Below are positions 21,470-33,029 of a stretch of DNA of 64,000 nt, one piece after another (the first letter of the stretch is position 1; each line of letters begins with the position of its first letter). The DNA comes from Collybiopsis luxurians FD-317 M1 (lineage: Eukaryota; Basidiomycota; Agaricomycetes; Agaricales; Omphalotaceae). Made by a program: the position numbers and the translations under genes. The stretch lies in the NCBI GenBank assembly GCA_000827265.1, contig KN834822.1, forward strand, positions 75,160-139,159, written 5' to 3'. Below the pieces are notes generated by a model. It made no database searches, was not told where the DNA came from, and saw nothing but the letters and a program-made list of their open reading frames with translations.

Positions 21470-22936
21470 ATGAAACGCATCATTGTCGCCTGTGACGGTA
21501 CCAACCAGTACGACGTCTCCACCAATGTCAAACGTATCTGCCATGCCCTTTCCTACTCATCCAACGGCATCGAGCAGCTTACCTTCTACCAATCCGGACT
21601 CGGGCCAGAAGATCTTGGCTCGAGTGGCTTCGTTAAAGCTTATGCTCAGGCATTGGGAGAAGAGATCGATTGGAGAATCGACGAGGCTTATGCCTTCATT
21701 ATGAACAATTATCTACCAGGCGACGAAATATTCTTTTTTGGGTTTTCTCGTGGAGCGTTCGTGGCTCGAGTTCTTGCCAATTTCATTGCTCGGGTCGGAA
21801 TCTATCGGAATCCCCAATATGCATGGGACTTCAGACCTGCTCTGGAGGCGTATAAAGATGGTACCCTTGACAGAGATATTGAGACCCATCAATATGACAC
21901 TACCCAAGATGGAGAATGGGTTTTGAAGATACATAGGGTTGAGATCGAAGTGGTAGGTTGCTGGGATACTGTTGCAAGTTTGGGTGTTCCGTGGACAGGC
22001 TCTGGTGAAGTCTTCGGGGGGTATAAACATCTCAGCCCTAGCCTTGTGAAAGGTAAGAGTCGTATGTGTGGCATTTCGTGGCTCAGGTATCTGACAAGAG
22101 CAAATATTTAGGTATCAAACATGCCTTTCAAGCTTTGGCATTAGACGAATATCGAAATCCGTTCTCACCTACATTGTGGTTTTTACCCGAGGACGGTGAG
22201 GTAGCGAAAAGTATGTTTATGTCGTTCGTTTGTGCATTCCGAGCTGACTCAAATACTGCGTATAGCAATTGACCTTCAACAATGCTGGTTTCCTGGCGCA
22301 CACCGCAATATAGGTGGGGGATATCACGATCAAGCTCTTGCCGACCTTGCGTTCTTCTGGATACTCGATCGCTGTAGTCAATTCCTCGCCTTCGATCCGA
22401 AATACATTAAATCAGTCGTGGACACTCACTATCAACCATGGAAGCTCAATAGTAACAGCGGCCGTTCCAGTCGGCTGGAGCATGCCGATGGGTACGATAC
22501 GGTCTACCAGGGCTGGGGACGTGGTAGATGTTATGACTCGTATCGTGGAGGACAGACATGGACGTGGAAGTATCGAACCCCCGGTGCCTATAGAGGCTTC
22601 GATGGGGAGACTAATGTGACGAATGAAAGTATTCACCCGTCAGTCCGAGCTAGGTGGCAAACCAGCAGAGAAAAAGGCGGAGAGCTGAAAGACGATCCGA
22701 GTATCTATGCTCCTAAAGCTTTGAGAGGTTTCGAGCCAAGGGAAGGTGCGAACGGGAACTGGGAATGGGTGAAAAAGGAGAACGGGGAAGAGGTTCTGGT
22801 AATTCCGGAGGAGAACAGGAACGAAGTTCTGGTATCTCTGGAGGCTCCGCTCCCAATCTGGAGGGATTTTGAGCCAAAAGAGGTTGGGAAAGGCAAGTGG
22901 GAATGGGTATCCAGCTCCTCTGTCTCCAGGCAATAG
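21470..22936 (+). CDS. DUF2235 alpha/beta-hydrolase-like protein
   Basis: Three exons, 21470-22052, 22112-22210, 22266-22936 (450 residues). The start RIIVACDGTNQ, the nucleophile-elbow motif FFFGFSRGAFVARVLA, VVGCWDTVASLG and CWFPGAHRNIGGGYHDQALAD are the ordered landmarks of DUF2235, the fold shared with the catalytic part of some type VI lipase effectors. Ser of GFSRG, the Asp in CWDT and the His in PGAHRNIGGGY are the likely catalytic set. The C-terminus holds a degenerate duplication, FEPREGANGNWEWV and FEPKEVGKGKWEWV. Fungal members are common but uncharacterised; hydrolysis of an ester or lipid is inferred from fold only. No signal peptide. The gene is wedged between a relic of family A and a relic of the KH gene. 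The ATG at 21470 directly precedes the conserved start. Confidence 0.88.
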
Positions 22937-22945
22937 TCAATCTAG

Positions 22946-23420
22946 GCCCCCTCTACCTTGTCAAGTGCTGACTCGTCAATTGCCGGTGTCTCCTGGTGCG
23001 GGATCTCGGTGAGTTTCCTCTTTGATCATCCGTTTAAAAGAGGGAAGCATTTTTATTATTTCTTCTCAGTCAATTGAAATTTAACTTTTACTATTTTTTG
23101 GCTCTTTATCGTTCTTCATCCTTGAATATATAATATAACCCTCAACCTCCACCTCCGTCTGCATGAGTTGTAGGAAATTGGAACTTGAGGGGTGAGGAAG
23201 GGAGAAGTGTTTCGATTGGATCGGTGACGAGCAGAAGAAGCAAATGAGTTTGGTGTTCCAAAAGAACAGGGCTTGGACTCGATTGGACTCGGTTGGACAG
23301 ATGAGGATTTCGGGAATGGATGGGATCATTAAAGTGGCCATTGTCATTTATTTACTGGGAAGGTGTACGATGATACATTACGGTAATGTCATCGATTTAC
23401 GAGTAGTAGTCATATCTACC
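22946..23420 (+). pseudogene. 3' remnant of the KH-domain gene (B0)
   Basis: Starting 10 bp after the DUF2235 stop, the sequence follows the end of the Pro-rich exon of the other KH copies (CTCCTGGTGCGGGATCT, then a GTGAGT donor), their last intron, and 3' flank (GAAATTGGAACTTGAGGGG, CAGAAGAAGCAAATGAG). The N-terminal and KH parts are absent. The junction suggests that the hydrolase gene landed in, or was recombined into, an A/B unit. Confidence 0.7.
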
Positions 23421-24097
23421 TGCATCATAGAGTGCTTTTTTTTGACCTTATAAGTTGCCATAGAGTGATCAAGTACACCTTTTTCTCTTGTGTGCTGAGA
23501 ACTCGATTGACAAAGAAGATATGTCGTGTTGGGTTCCTTGTATGTTGTATTCACGATAAGAGAAAATTGATTTAGATGATTTGTTTGACTTTGTCAAGAA
23601 TTTTGGTATGTAGGATATATTAGAACGGACGTGACAAGGTAAGAGCGTGAAGTTAAAGTTGACTTGGAACGATGACGAAAAAGTTTAATGTAGTGATAGA
23701 GGGGACACACCACTGACCAGCGATTGAGCTGGAGATCTCCGGAAAGGAAAAACCAACAGCCCGCTGCGATCAGAACGAATCTGCCGTGCAAAACAATAGC
23801 AATATATCAAAAAAGAGACGGGAACGAGGCTACGCACCTTTGCCAGCATGCAGGGTTCTCACCACATCCATCGATTCTGTCCCTCAAAGACGCCCTAATT
23901 CCTTATTGCACCGAGCCTGTGGTTCTTGTGCAGTTGAATCGGCGCAACCTGGCGCAACGCATTTCAAACCGTGAAATTTTGACTTGAGGATGTCAGCAAA
24001 GTGTCAGGACGGCGAATGAAAAGAAAGAGAGAGACATTGTATACTTATACGACCTCGGAGCAAACGTAGATGATTTCGTCGACCAGTCATGCAAGTG
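23421..24097. other. A/B array spacer, copy 0
   Basis: Homologous to the spacers at about 28.5-29.7, 35.7-36.5, 42.7-43.1, 54.5-55.7 and 61.6-62.2 kb (shared blocks CGATCAGAACGAATCT and CACCTTTGCCAGCATGCA). No gene supported. It is cut at about 24098, where it jumps into the 3' part of family-A copy A1; copy 2 continues differently from the same point (about 36470), which marks a deletion. Confidence 0.5.
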
Positions 24098-24563
24098 TTT
24101 GGTTGATTTCACAGTCACAATTACTAATTTGATCCTGGTAGACTTTGATATTATTGGAGAATTCAAAGTGGTGTCATCATTCGAGCGAACTGCCAAGTTG
24201 GAACCCAAAAATGCACAAGATAAATTTATTGCTTACAGTGCAGCAGTGATGTTTGGTGCCATTCACTGTGCCGCCTGAACATCCAAGTTCCCCAGCACCA
24301 CTGAGGAGGTACTGTGGAAGGTCTGCTCCCTTCTTGTGACTTGTGCTCCAGTGTATCTGGCTTTGTTTAATGTAATTGATAAGACAACTTTTAATGTGAC
24401 TAAATGGCTGGAGGGATACCTTGCAGGGGTCTACATAGGTACAATAATCTTTTACATTCTCGCTCGGCTGTCTCTCATTGTCCAGCCATTTGTGGCCTTG
24501 CGACATTTGCCTCCTGGTGTGTATGAAGCTGTCCAATGGACAAACTTCATTCCACACATCTAG
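24098..24563 (+). pseudogene. Family-A 3' remnant (A1)
   Basis: Only the last about 130 codons remain: SSFERTAKLEPKNAQDKFIA, then AAVMFGAIHCAA, a TGA stop at 24276-24278 where intact copies have Trp, then the final membrane segments (ARLSLIVQPFVALRHLPPG) ending NFIPHI. The 5' part was lost by a deletion that joined the preceding spacer to it. A5 carries a stop at the same codon. Confidence 0.8.
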
Positions 24564-25862
24564 GTTCTAATTTCAACTTGTACTTACCAATGGATTGTTT
24601 GTAGTATTCTTTGGGCTTTTCCTTCACTTGTTCTTCTTCTCCTGCTGGTGCTCTATTTTGGCTCTTCGATAGATTTCTTCTTTATGTATTCTGCAGATTA
24701 AGAAAAGTTCTTTGTCTGAGTTCAGGTACACATCGGACAATGCACAAGATGATTGTTGAGCTGTGTGGTTACAGTTAACGAAATAGGACTACGCATGAAG
24801 CAGATTTTCGACGCGTCGACGCGTTCACTTTGTTACGCTGTTGAAAGGTCACGAGGTAAGTACATGATCGCGCGTGGCAATTTGTGACAGCTCTTCGTCT
24901 CTCTTAGACTCTCCATCACGGTGACTTTGGACGGCTCTGCGGCAACCGGGGAATTCACAAAACAACCCTCAGAAGGTACTGCGGCAGTTGCTGCCAAAAT
25001 TCCAGCTCAGCTTGCATCAGGAAGAGATGCAATAGCCGGAGGGTTGAACGATGCGGCTCAACGATGTGAAAAATAGGTGTAAGTTGCGCTAGTGTTTGAC
25101 TCATCGAGAGGTGGTCCCATTCTCATCTAATTGGCTTGTTACAACTTTCATACTGATGCAATTTTTCTCTTTACTAGACCCAAGACCAAACGAGAGCTTC
25201 GATACCGACTAAAGGAATTTGGCATCCGAATTGAGTCAAGCTACAGATAACAACCTGCCGCTGTATTTCCTTATCATGATTCCCTCGAAGGAAATTCTTG
25301 ATCGGGCTATTCAAACGGTACGAAGGGGAAGGTGGCCAGAGGAGCAAATGCCCTTTGGGTCAGAGAGTTTTAGGTATATCAATGTTAGGACCAAGGTTAT
25401 TGGACCTATTGTGAGGACCTGCGTCGTTTTGTAAACTTTCCTTTTTCTTTTTTTTACTTTGCAGTTTTTGTGAGTTATCGGTGTTGGGATTGTTCAGTAC
25501 ATTCAGTGAGAAACTCGGAGTCCGGTACAGATTGAGGGTGTTAGATCCGGCTTCGTTAAGGACACGGGACGGGAAAGGAGTTGTCATTTATCCATACAAT
25601 GCGAATACATATTTCTAGCTTTAGTCGATTCCTTTTTACTTCCTCGTCGGCATACGTATTGCTTCCTTGCTTGTCTTTTATGTTATCCATTTTTGAATGC
25701 TTATTCCTTTCCAGTAGACCTGAAGGATCGTAGGTCTCACGAGCAAAAGTACTGACCAACGACCTTCCCCTTATCGTCGCGCAAAAAGACCAGGCCCCGG
25801 GCTTCTCTACGCGCAGGAAATAGAACTACATCATGTACGTTTGCGGGTGTCTTATGTTCCTA

Positions 25863-27777
25863 ATTATGTTTTGCAGTACCAGCCCATGGCTCCTCCTGCG
25901 AGGTGGGTGAGCAGAGAGAATCTGAGTATTATATATATTAATTATTATTAAATACAAAATCACTAAGGTCAATGCCATAATTATCTAAGTTAAACTCAAA
26001 GTTTTTTCTTCTCTCCAAATCTTCATGCAAGATCTTTCTTGTTGGTGTTTTGTTACTATGCAGATGTGATTCTGGAAAGTCTTCTCAGAATGCAATACCC
26101 TTTAGAGTTTCCACTCGGGAAATTGCCACAAAAGAAAGCCCAGATACAAATTCCCTTTCTCCAAGCACAATAGTTGCTTCATTCAAAGTAAATCCTTGAC
26201 TTCTGTGAATGGTAATAGCCCATGTCAATGTCAATGGGAGTTGTATATGAGTGAGAACTTTATCTGCACAGGTATGCCAAGTTGCTTGAATTGGCACAAT
26301 TGGAACCCAAGAAGAGTCAACACCCACCCTCCCATCCAGAATTCAGAGGGCCTATAATTTTAGAATAACTAGATGGAAGACATTCTATGAGCATATAACA
26401 TAGCCTACCTGAATATCCATCACATTCCACAAATACAACAGATGGTAGATCTCCATTCTGAGGATTGGCTGTTAGATCATACCAGATCTTTCGTATGATT
26501 CCATGTGCTCCGTTAACCAAACCTGAAATATTAGAGGAAGTTATATATCATATTTCAAGTGATACAGCAATAGCATACCTTTAGAGGTCCACAAATTTCA
26601 AGTGATCATTACACAGGCTCCTTCAGCAAGTTAAATTTCTTTCTCAAGACCTTCAGCATCATCCCCAGAGGCCTTCTTTGCCTCAGGGCAGCTGTGTTTT
26701 GCTTTACACTGAACAAGAGGACTACCACACTGAGCTAAGGGGATATGATTAAGTGCTTGGACTGATTCTTTCTTGGGAAGATGCAATGCATTATCAAATT
26801 TTTCTCTACCTTCCAGAGACAAGGAAGCCCAGAATTGAGTTTTGAGCTTTGCATAATCATTAACAGTAGTCTTGTAGTCATGAAGTCGGAGAAGAATGTT
26901 TCAGAAAAGTTCCTGCTCAGGATCAGCTCCTGCTTGTCAGAACAAATGAGTAAGAGTAATGGATTTTTGGAAACTTGGTGGGCATTATAACCTTCTACTC
27001 TCAGCAATGGAAAAGATTTGTTAGCAGCAGATGACTGTAAATGGCTGGTAGAATATAGAGGGGATTCTCCAACTGGAGGTAATTGAGTAAAGTCCCTAAA
27101 CATAATGGCTGGTATATTTCCAAATATATTATAACTTTACAGATTTCCAGCATGTTTGTATGCATTTTGAACCATTTGGTCCCAGAGCCTGAAACCCACC
27201 CTTTCTATCTCTGACTGGAATTGTAAGTCTATAGTTAAGAGTCCACCCATGAATTCCAAAGGCTGCAACACCAGTGGGTGCCAGCTAAAAAACTGGATCA
27301 CATTCAGGCCCCAGTTCATTAGTAAAATGCTCACACAAAGCATAAACCATGGATAGAACAAGGATGCTCTCTTTTGCTGCAGAGCATGCCATCAAATGCA
27401 ATGAGATAAAACAGGTTAAAGTCACAGTAAATTTCAGAAAACTATCCTATGTGATCCACCTATACTAAGAACAATAACTATATAGTAAGCTTAATGTGTA
27501 CTGCAAGTAGCAAGCTATCAAAAAATCTTTTCATAAATTGAATGGAATAGAAACATACACCACAGAGATCAGATGAAAACGTCGAATATACAGAAGACAG
27601 GCGATTTAATGACTCAGTTTGTGTGACTAAATTACATTAAGACGACCACCGGCATTTGTTACCGGCAAGTCCGAGCAAGTTCTCGTGACCTCAGCACCTT
27701 AAGCGCCCACCCGTACATTGTGGCTGTGTAAGGATCTTTCATCACGGTTCCACAATTGGGTTCGCTCCGCTCACCCA
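25863..27777. mobile_element. 1.9-kb insertion with helicase remnant inside B1
   Basis: Comparison with copy B4 (GTTCCTATAATTTCC at about 53716-53730) shows the uninterrupted site; here GTTCCTA continues into foreign DNA and TAATTTCC resumes at about 27778. Near the ends lie inverted motifs GGGTGAGCAGAGAGAA (about 25906) and TTCGCTCCGCTCACCC (about 27760). The interior from 25.95 to 27.6 kb has very few CG pairs and carries a Pif1-type helicase relic on the minus strand. No clear target duplication is visible. Class is unassigned; the helicase favours a Helitron-related or helicase-bearing element. Confidence 0.6.
26085..27361 (-). pseudogene. Pif1-like DNA helicase remnant
   Basis: Read on the minus strand, pieces occur in the right order but in different frames: FRDFTQLPPVGESPLYS (helicase motif with GDF/QLPPVG), SKNPLLLLICSDKQ, VNGAHGIIRKIWYD with LPSVVFVECDGYSG, VPIVPIQATW, and the C-terminal LTWAITIHRSQGFTLNEATI plus GLSFVAISRVETLKG. 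These match the second half of basidiomycete Pif1-like helicases. The Walker A part is missing and frameshifts and stops abound, so it is dead. It belongs to the insertion in B1. Confidence 0.8.
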
Positions 27778-28399
27778 ATAATTTCCACTGACCACATATT
27801 GCGGCATCATAGACATAACAGTAGTACGCTGCATACACCGCTCAACACCAAGGCGGGCACAGCGAAGCATTGGAAACGCCTGGAGCCCAATATGTAGCTC
27901 CTGTTGCGCGTGGGGGATATGGGGCTGGATATCTGGCTCCCCTACCTCTGGGCAATATTTGTCTCCTCAAGCTGCCGGTGCTGCTCCTGGTGCGGGATCT
28001 GCAGAGCAGTATGCCGCATATAGGTGAGTACCTCCATCAATTATTGCTCCAAAGGAGGGTATTTTTCCTACCCCCCTCCTTCGGGTACTCGAAGCTTTCA
28101 TTTTATCATTATATTTCCTCTTTATACACTTCGACTCTCCCGAGTTTAAGGTTTGGGTGGGCGGCGGAATAAGCTATACTGATTAAACAATATCATGCTC
28201 GAGCTTGGAGTCAGGGCGGGAGGAAGAGCTGGGTACCCTGGGCACGAGCTGGCGGGTGGCCATCTTTGCCTGCGCCTCCTGGTATGCATGCTTCCGGTGC
28301 GGCAGGAGCAGGAGAAGTCACTCGTCTACCTCCATCTTTGTCGCATGAGTCGTTAGAGAATTGGAACGAGGAGAGAGTAAGGTTGTGATTGGATGCGTG

Positions 28400-29743
28400 A
28401 CAAACAACGAGAGCAATAAGTTCGAACAGTGCCTGGGCATGATTGGACAGATTGGGCTTTCGCGGATGGAATCATTTAAGAAGTGATTTTCATTGTTTGT
28501 TTGGAGTTAGGACAGATGACTCATTAAATTGATTGATCTACGAGTAGTAGTTGCGTCTATCTTTGTATATAGGATATTTTCTCCATCTTACATCTTGACA
28601 TATGTGGAGTTTAGATTAATCGAGTACGCCTTTTACTCGTTTCTTGTGTTCCGAGGAGACGCACATCGATATGAGATGTTGTGCTTGGCTTCTGGACCTT
28701 GAATGTGCAGTGGGGGGGAGTTAACTTGAATAATTTGCCAGAATCTGTGAAAACCTTCGATACATAGAACGAACGGGACAGAAAAATGTCAGAGCATAAA
28801 AGTTCACTTGGACGGATGAAGCAAGATATTCAACATTTGGACGGATGAGGTGGATCAGAGATGGGGGCTGCGTGCAATGGAATACTAACAGCCCTCTGCG
28901 ATCAGAACGAATCATTCCATGCAGAAGGGCGATGAATGATGTATCAGCGAAGAAAAGAGAGGGGAAGGATGTATACACACCTTTGCCAGTATACAGCGTT
29001 CTCACCGAATCCTTTGATTCTCTCTCTCGATGGGTCCCGATTCTCTCTTGTGTTAAGGCCGCGGTTCTCGAACAATTGGACTCGCGTTCGTTGCGGCAAG
29101 TATCCTGTTTAGAGCCTAGAGACCGAAAAGGGCACAGATGAGACTGAGAACGAGGGTTTGGAATTGGAAGAGAGGCATGAGAATAGGACGCAGTTGAGAA
29201 GGCACTGTCGAAGGCTGTCGTTGAAGCTACAAGTGGGTTGACGGGCATGACTAAAGAGGAAGGGGGCTGGGAGGTATACGTAAATAGCCACTGAGAAGTG
29301 AGCAGAGCGGTAGTACGGTCCGGCTTTTCTCTCAACGCATATCGTTAAGTATCGGCAAGATTCCTGCACCTCTGACATAAATTCCGAGCGTTGTTTGTCG
29401 TCCAAGTGAGTTTGCAAGTTTATTCAGGATTCTCTGGTGGAATTTCTTGCAGAGAAAAAGGCAAACAGCAGGGAGTATTAGTAGGATTCTATATGTTTGC
29501 TATGGAGACCGGAGAACAGTACTTCGAAGCCTAAAAGCACACTGATGATCTGATTATCTGCAGTGCAAAGTTCGTATTATTGACTAACAACATTCTCAGC
29601 GCTGAACCTCGAGGCTCGAGCATAGCATGCTAATGCTGTTAAACTTGAGCCAATCTTAAATCGAAGACGCTAGTTCATCCAGCTTCTTCACCCTTGCCCA
29701 CTTCGTCCCTTTGTCGTGTCGATCTCTTTAGCTTGCGCATGAT
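28400..29743. other. A/B array spacer, copy 1, upstream of A2
   Basis: The stretch joins the 3' flank of B1 to the start of A2 and is closely similar to 54.4-55.8 kb. A minus-strand frame stays open for 204 codons (28721-29335), and the same frame is open for 175 codons in the other copy (54731-55258). The product has no recognisable domain, so I do not call it a gene. The last about 110 bp before the ATG at 29744 are conserved in front of all four intact A starts. Confidence 0.5.
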
Positions 29744-31519
29744 ATGATCATTCCTTCTATAACTCACCTTCAGGCTCTCGTGGTACGGTCCGCTACTACA
29801 GATGTGGAAGCGGGCAGTGCATCCTCATCGACTTCAGACTCATGTAACGATATAAACGATTGCCGCACTCTACTTCAGATCGTCTGGAGTTGCGTCAGTG
29901 TCCTCATCGCCTGCACTTGGGTCTCGGTTCACCCAAACGTGCCCGGACCTGATGACAACTCCTGGAAAGTATTACGGCGCAAGATAGGGTTGATGATTAT
30001 CGCTCTGATTGCGCCGGAGATGCTGGTTTTGTGGGCTGCTCGACAATGGTTTGCGGCGAGGAAGCTCTCAGAGTGTACGTATCTTGTGTAGACATCTTTG
30101 ACTGCATTGCTTACCTTTCGAAATAGGGTATCCAGGATGGATGAGGACACATGCCTTCTTTGCTCTTATGGGAGGTTTTGCACTTTATGAGGGCAAAAAG
30201 TGTGTTTCTGTTCTACGATTCATTCCTCCAGATGATTGGTTAACCGGCAATTCGGGACCTATTATGAAACACTTTACAAGCGTGGAGCGTCGTACCGTCA
30301 CCAACGGCAATTCTCTATCCATTCACGTTCGCGGTCATAACACTGGAGTTTTGCTTACTGAGGACCATCCCTCGGCTGCCTCCCACACTGATGTCGAACA
30401 TGATAGTCCTGTATCTAGTCATGAGAAAGATGATACTCTCGTGATCTCCGCTGATTCTAATCCCAAATCTGGCACTCAGACTGAGAGAGGGGAGCTGAAA
30501 GTCCCTCTTTTGGCCAGTTCCAATTTTGAGGGGCGGTACAACCAAACCCATACCACACCCACTCTATACACTGTTGGCAAGTTTGCCGAGTGTTATGCTA
30601 CTATATTTGATCGGCAGTCATTTGTAGCCCACCTTAATCTCATTGCTAGAATTCCAGAAGCCGAAATTAAGGATCGAAGTCACAGTGACGGCTTCTCCAA
30701 GCTGATTGCGGTCATGCAGACAACCTGGTTTGTTGTCCAGCTGTTTGCCAGATGGGCCGAGGGCTTACCGGTCACGGAGCTTGAGGTCATGACTCTCGCT
30801 TTTGCAGCGATGAATGTCTTGATCTATTTCTTCTGGTGGGATAAACCTCAGGGGGTGGGATGTCCTGTCTGCATTGTGCAGAAAAGTGCAGATGAAGATG
30901 TTGTAGACCCACTGGTAGGTGCTTCAGCCCAACAAAAAGATAGATGGGTAGCTATTGCATGGAGCTGGCTTCGAAACATCTTGGGAAGCATCTTCGAGAT
31001 GATCCGTGGATTGTTGCATCTTGATGTTCTCTCAATCCTATTGATAATCATAAAGTTTCCTCAGGACATATACCGAGTGATTTTTGGTATAATCCTGTGG
31101 GACCACATTGTCCAAGAACCCAACATAGTGTCATCATTCGAGCGAACTACCAAGTTGGAACCAAAAAATGCACAGGATAAATTTATTGCTTATGGTGCGG
31201 CAGTTATGTTTGGTGCCATTCATTGTGCCGCCTGGACATCCAAGTTCCCCAGCACCGCTGAGGAGGTATTGTGGAAGGTGTGCTCCCTTCTTGTGACTTG
31301 TGTTCCAATGTATCTGGCCTGGGTCAACATAATTGTTAATATCCATCCCAATTTGCCTACCTGGGTGTGGAGATCCATTAAATGGGTCTCCATGGGTACA
31401 CTATTCATGTACATTCTTGCTCGGCTCTCTCTCATTGTCCAGTCATTTGTGAGCTTGAGAGATTTGCCTCCAGGCATCTTCAAAGCTGTCCAGTGGACAA
31501 ATTTTATCCACACATCTAG
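29744..31519 (+). CDS. Family-A multi-span membrane protein, copy A2 (3' end affected by assembly)
   Basis: Two exons, 29744-30074 and 30127-31519. Exon 1 encodes TM1 (LLQIVWSCVSVLIACTW, then SVHPNVPGP) and TM2 (GLMIIALIAPEMLVLWAARQW); exon 2 starts with RTHAFFALMGGFALYEG, followed by a polar variable region, the conserved core SHSDGFSKLIAVMQTTW to ELEVMTLAFAAMNVLIYFF and WWDKPQGVG, a variable hydrophobic stretch, and the conserved KLEPKNAQDKFIAYGAAVMF with four more helices. Function unknown. One T is missing at about 31506 compared with the second copy of this end (32434-32870), which shifts the last codons; this looks like a sequencing or assembly error rather than a real mutation. The first codon of exon 2 reads Trp where the sisters have Arg, caused by C to T at the exon end. 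Confidence 0.8.
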
Positions 31520-31636
31520 GTTTCAATATTGATCCGTACTTACCAGTGCATTGTGTTCTCCGAATTCTTCTTCTGTCTTTTATGTCTCCTACTGGTGTTA
31601 TATTTTGGCTCTTCAATATGTCTCCTTTACATACTG

Positions 31637-32433
31637 NNNNNNNNNNNNNNNNNNNNNNNNNNNNNNNNNNNNNNNNNNNNNNNNNNNNNNNNNNNNNNNN
31701 NNNNNNNNNNNNNNNNNNNNNNNNNNNNNNNNNNNNNNNNNNNNNNNNNNNNNNNNNNNNNNNNNNNNNNNNNNNNNNNNNNNNNNNNNNNNNNNNNNNN
31801 NNNNNNNNNNNNNNNNNNNNNNNNNNNNNNNNNNNNNNNNNNNNNNNNNNNNNNNNNNNNNNNNNNNNNNNNNNNNNNNNNNNNNNNNNNNNNNNNNNNN
31901 NNNNNNNNNNNNNNNNNNNNNNNNNNNNNNNNNNNNNNNNNNNNNNNNNNNNNNNNNNNNNNNNNNNNNNNNNNNNNNNNNNNNNNNNNNNNNNNNNNNN
32001 NNNNNNNNNNNNNNNNNNNNNNNNNNNNNNNNNNNNNNNNNNNNNNNNNNNNNNNNNNNNNNNNNNNNNNNNNNNNNNNNNNNNNNNNNNNNNNNNNNNN
32101 NNNNNNNNNNNNNNNNNNNNNNNNNNNNNNNNNNNNNNNNNNNNNNNNNNNNNNNNNNNNNNNNNNNNNNNNNNNNNNNNNNNNNNNNNNNNNNNNNNNN
32201 NNNNNNNNNNNNNNNNNNNNNNNNNNNNNNNNNNNNNNNNNNNNNNNNNNNNNNNNNNNNNNNNNNNNNNNNNNNNNNNNNNNNNNNNNNNNNNNNNNNN
32301 NNNNNNNNNNNNNNNNNNNNNNNNNNNNNNNNNNNNNNNNNNNNNNNNNNNNNNNNNNNNNNNNNNNNNNNNNNNNNNNNNNNNNNNNNNNNNNNNNNNN
32401 NNNNNNNNNNNNNNNNNNNNNNNNNNNNNNNNN
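31637..32433. other. Assembly gap (797 N)
   Basis: A run of 797 undetermined bases. The 438 bases before it (31199-31636) and the 437 bases after it (32434-32870) are the same sequence apart from single-T insertions or deletions. The long open frames through this interval exist only because N codons cannot stop. Confidence 0.95.
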
Positions 32434-32870
32434 GGCAGTTATGTTTGGTGCCATTCATTGTGCCGCCTGGACATCCAAGTTCCCCAGCACCGCTGAGGAG
32501 GTATTGTGGAAGGTGTGCTCCCTTCTTGTGACTTGTGTTCCAATGTATCTGGCCTGGGTCAACATAATTGTTAATATCCATCCCAATTTGCCTACCTGGG
32601 TGTGGAGATCCATTAAATGGGTCTCCATGGGTACACTATTCATGTACATTCTTGCTCGGCTCTCTCTCATTGTCCAGTCATTTGTGAGCTTGAGAGATTT
32701 GCCTCCAGGCATCTTCAAAGCTGTCCAGTGGACAAATTTTATTCCACACATCTAGGTTTCAATATTGATCCGTACTTACCAGTGCATTGTGTTCTCCGAA
32801 TTCTTCTTCTGCTTTTATGCTCCTACTGGTGTTATATTTTGGCTCTTCAATATGTCTCCTTTACATACTG
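32434..32870 (+). repeat. Second copy of the A2 3' end (probable assembly duplicate)
   Basis: Identical in order to 31199-31636 with three single-base T differences and no substitution that I can see. It encodes the last about 107 codons of family A, ending NFIPHI and a TAG at 32753-32755, and thereby shows the intact end of A2. Most likely two contig ends that overlap were placed side by side instead of merged. Confidence 0.85.
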
Positions 32871-32983
32871 CAACAATTAAAAAGGACCTTTGTTCAAGTT
32901 CAGATACATGCATCGGATAACCACCATTTCGACGCGTTCAACTATGTGATCAGTTGAAACGTCACGAGATCCACAATCGCGCC

Positions 32984-32998
32984 GTGACAATTTGTGAC
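32984..32998 (+). promoter_or_regulatory. GTGAC-N5-GTGAC motif before the KH gene
   Basis: GTGACAATTTGTGAC lies about 30 bp before the ATG of B2. Related versions precede B1 (about 24875), B3 (about 39431, GTGACACTTTGCGAC) and B4 (about 52740). Conservation could reflect a transcription-factor site or the shared ancestry of the copies; the latter is enough to explain it. Confidence 0.3.
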
Positions 32999-33029
32999 AT
33001 CTGGTATTCCTCTCTCAAACTCTCCCATC

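Larger units (their letters stand above)
24923..28380 (+). pseudogene. KH-domain (KHDC4/BLOM7-like) pseudogene B1, split by an insertion
   Basis: The N-terminal exon encodes an Ala-rich start (AAVAAKIPAQLASG) and AGGLNDAA, but the start codon has become ACG and a deletion removes the conserved HDIDIND block, shifting the frame. Fragments of the first and second KH domains follow (about 25180-25620), then the remains of the late AKVLTEDLL segment. At 25863 a 1.9-kb insertion interrupts the gene; homology resumes at about 27778 with the Pro-rich exon and the C-terminal exon (to about 28350). The intact family consists of RNA-binding, splicing-associated nuclear proteins; this copy cannot encode one. 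Confidence 0.75.

Noticed and set aside
31529..32755. Very long open frames on both strands across 31.5-32.7 kb
   Set aside because: They exist only because the N run contains no stop codons; the flanks are a duplicated gene end.
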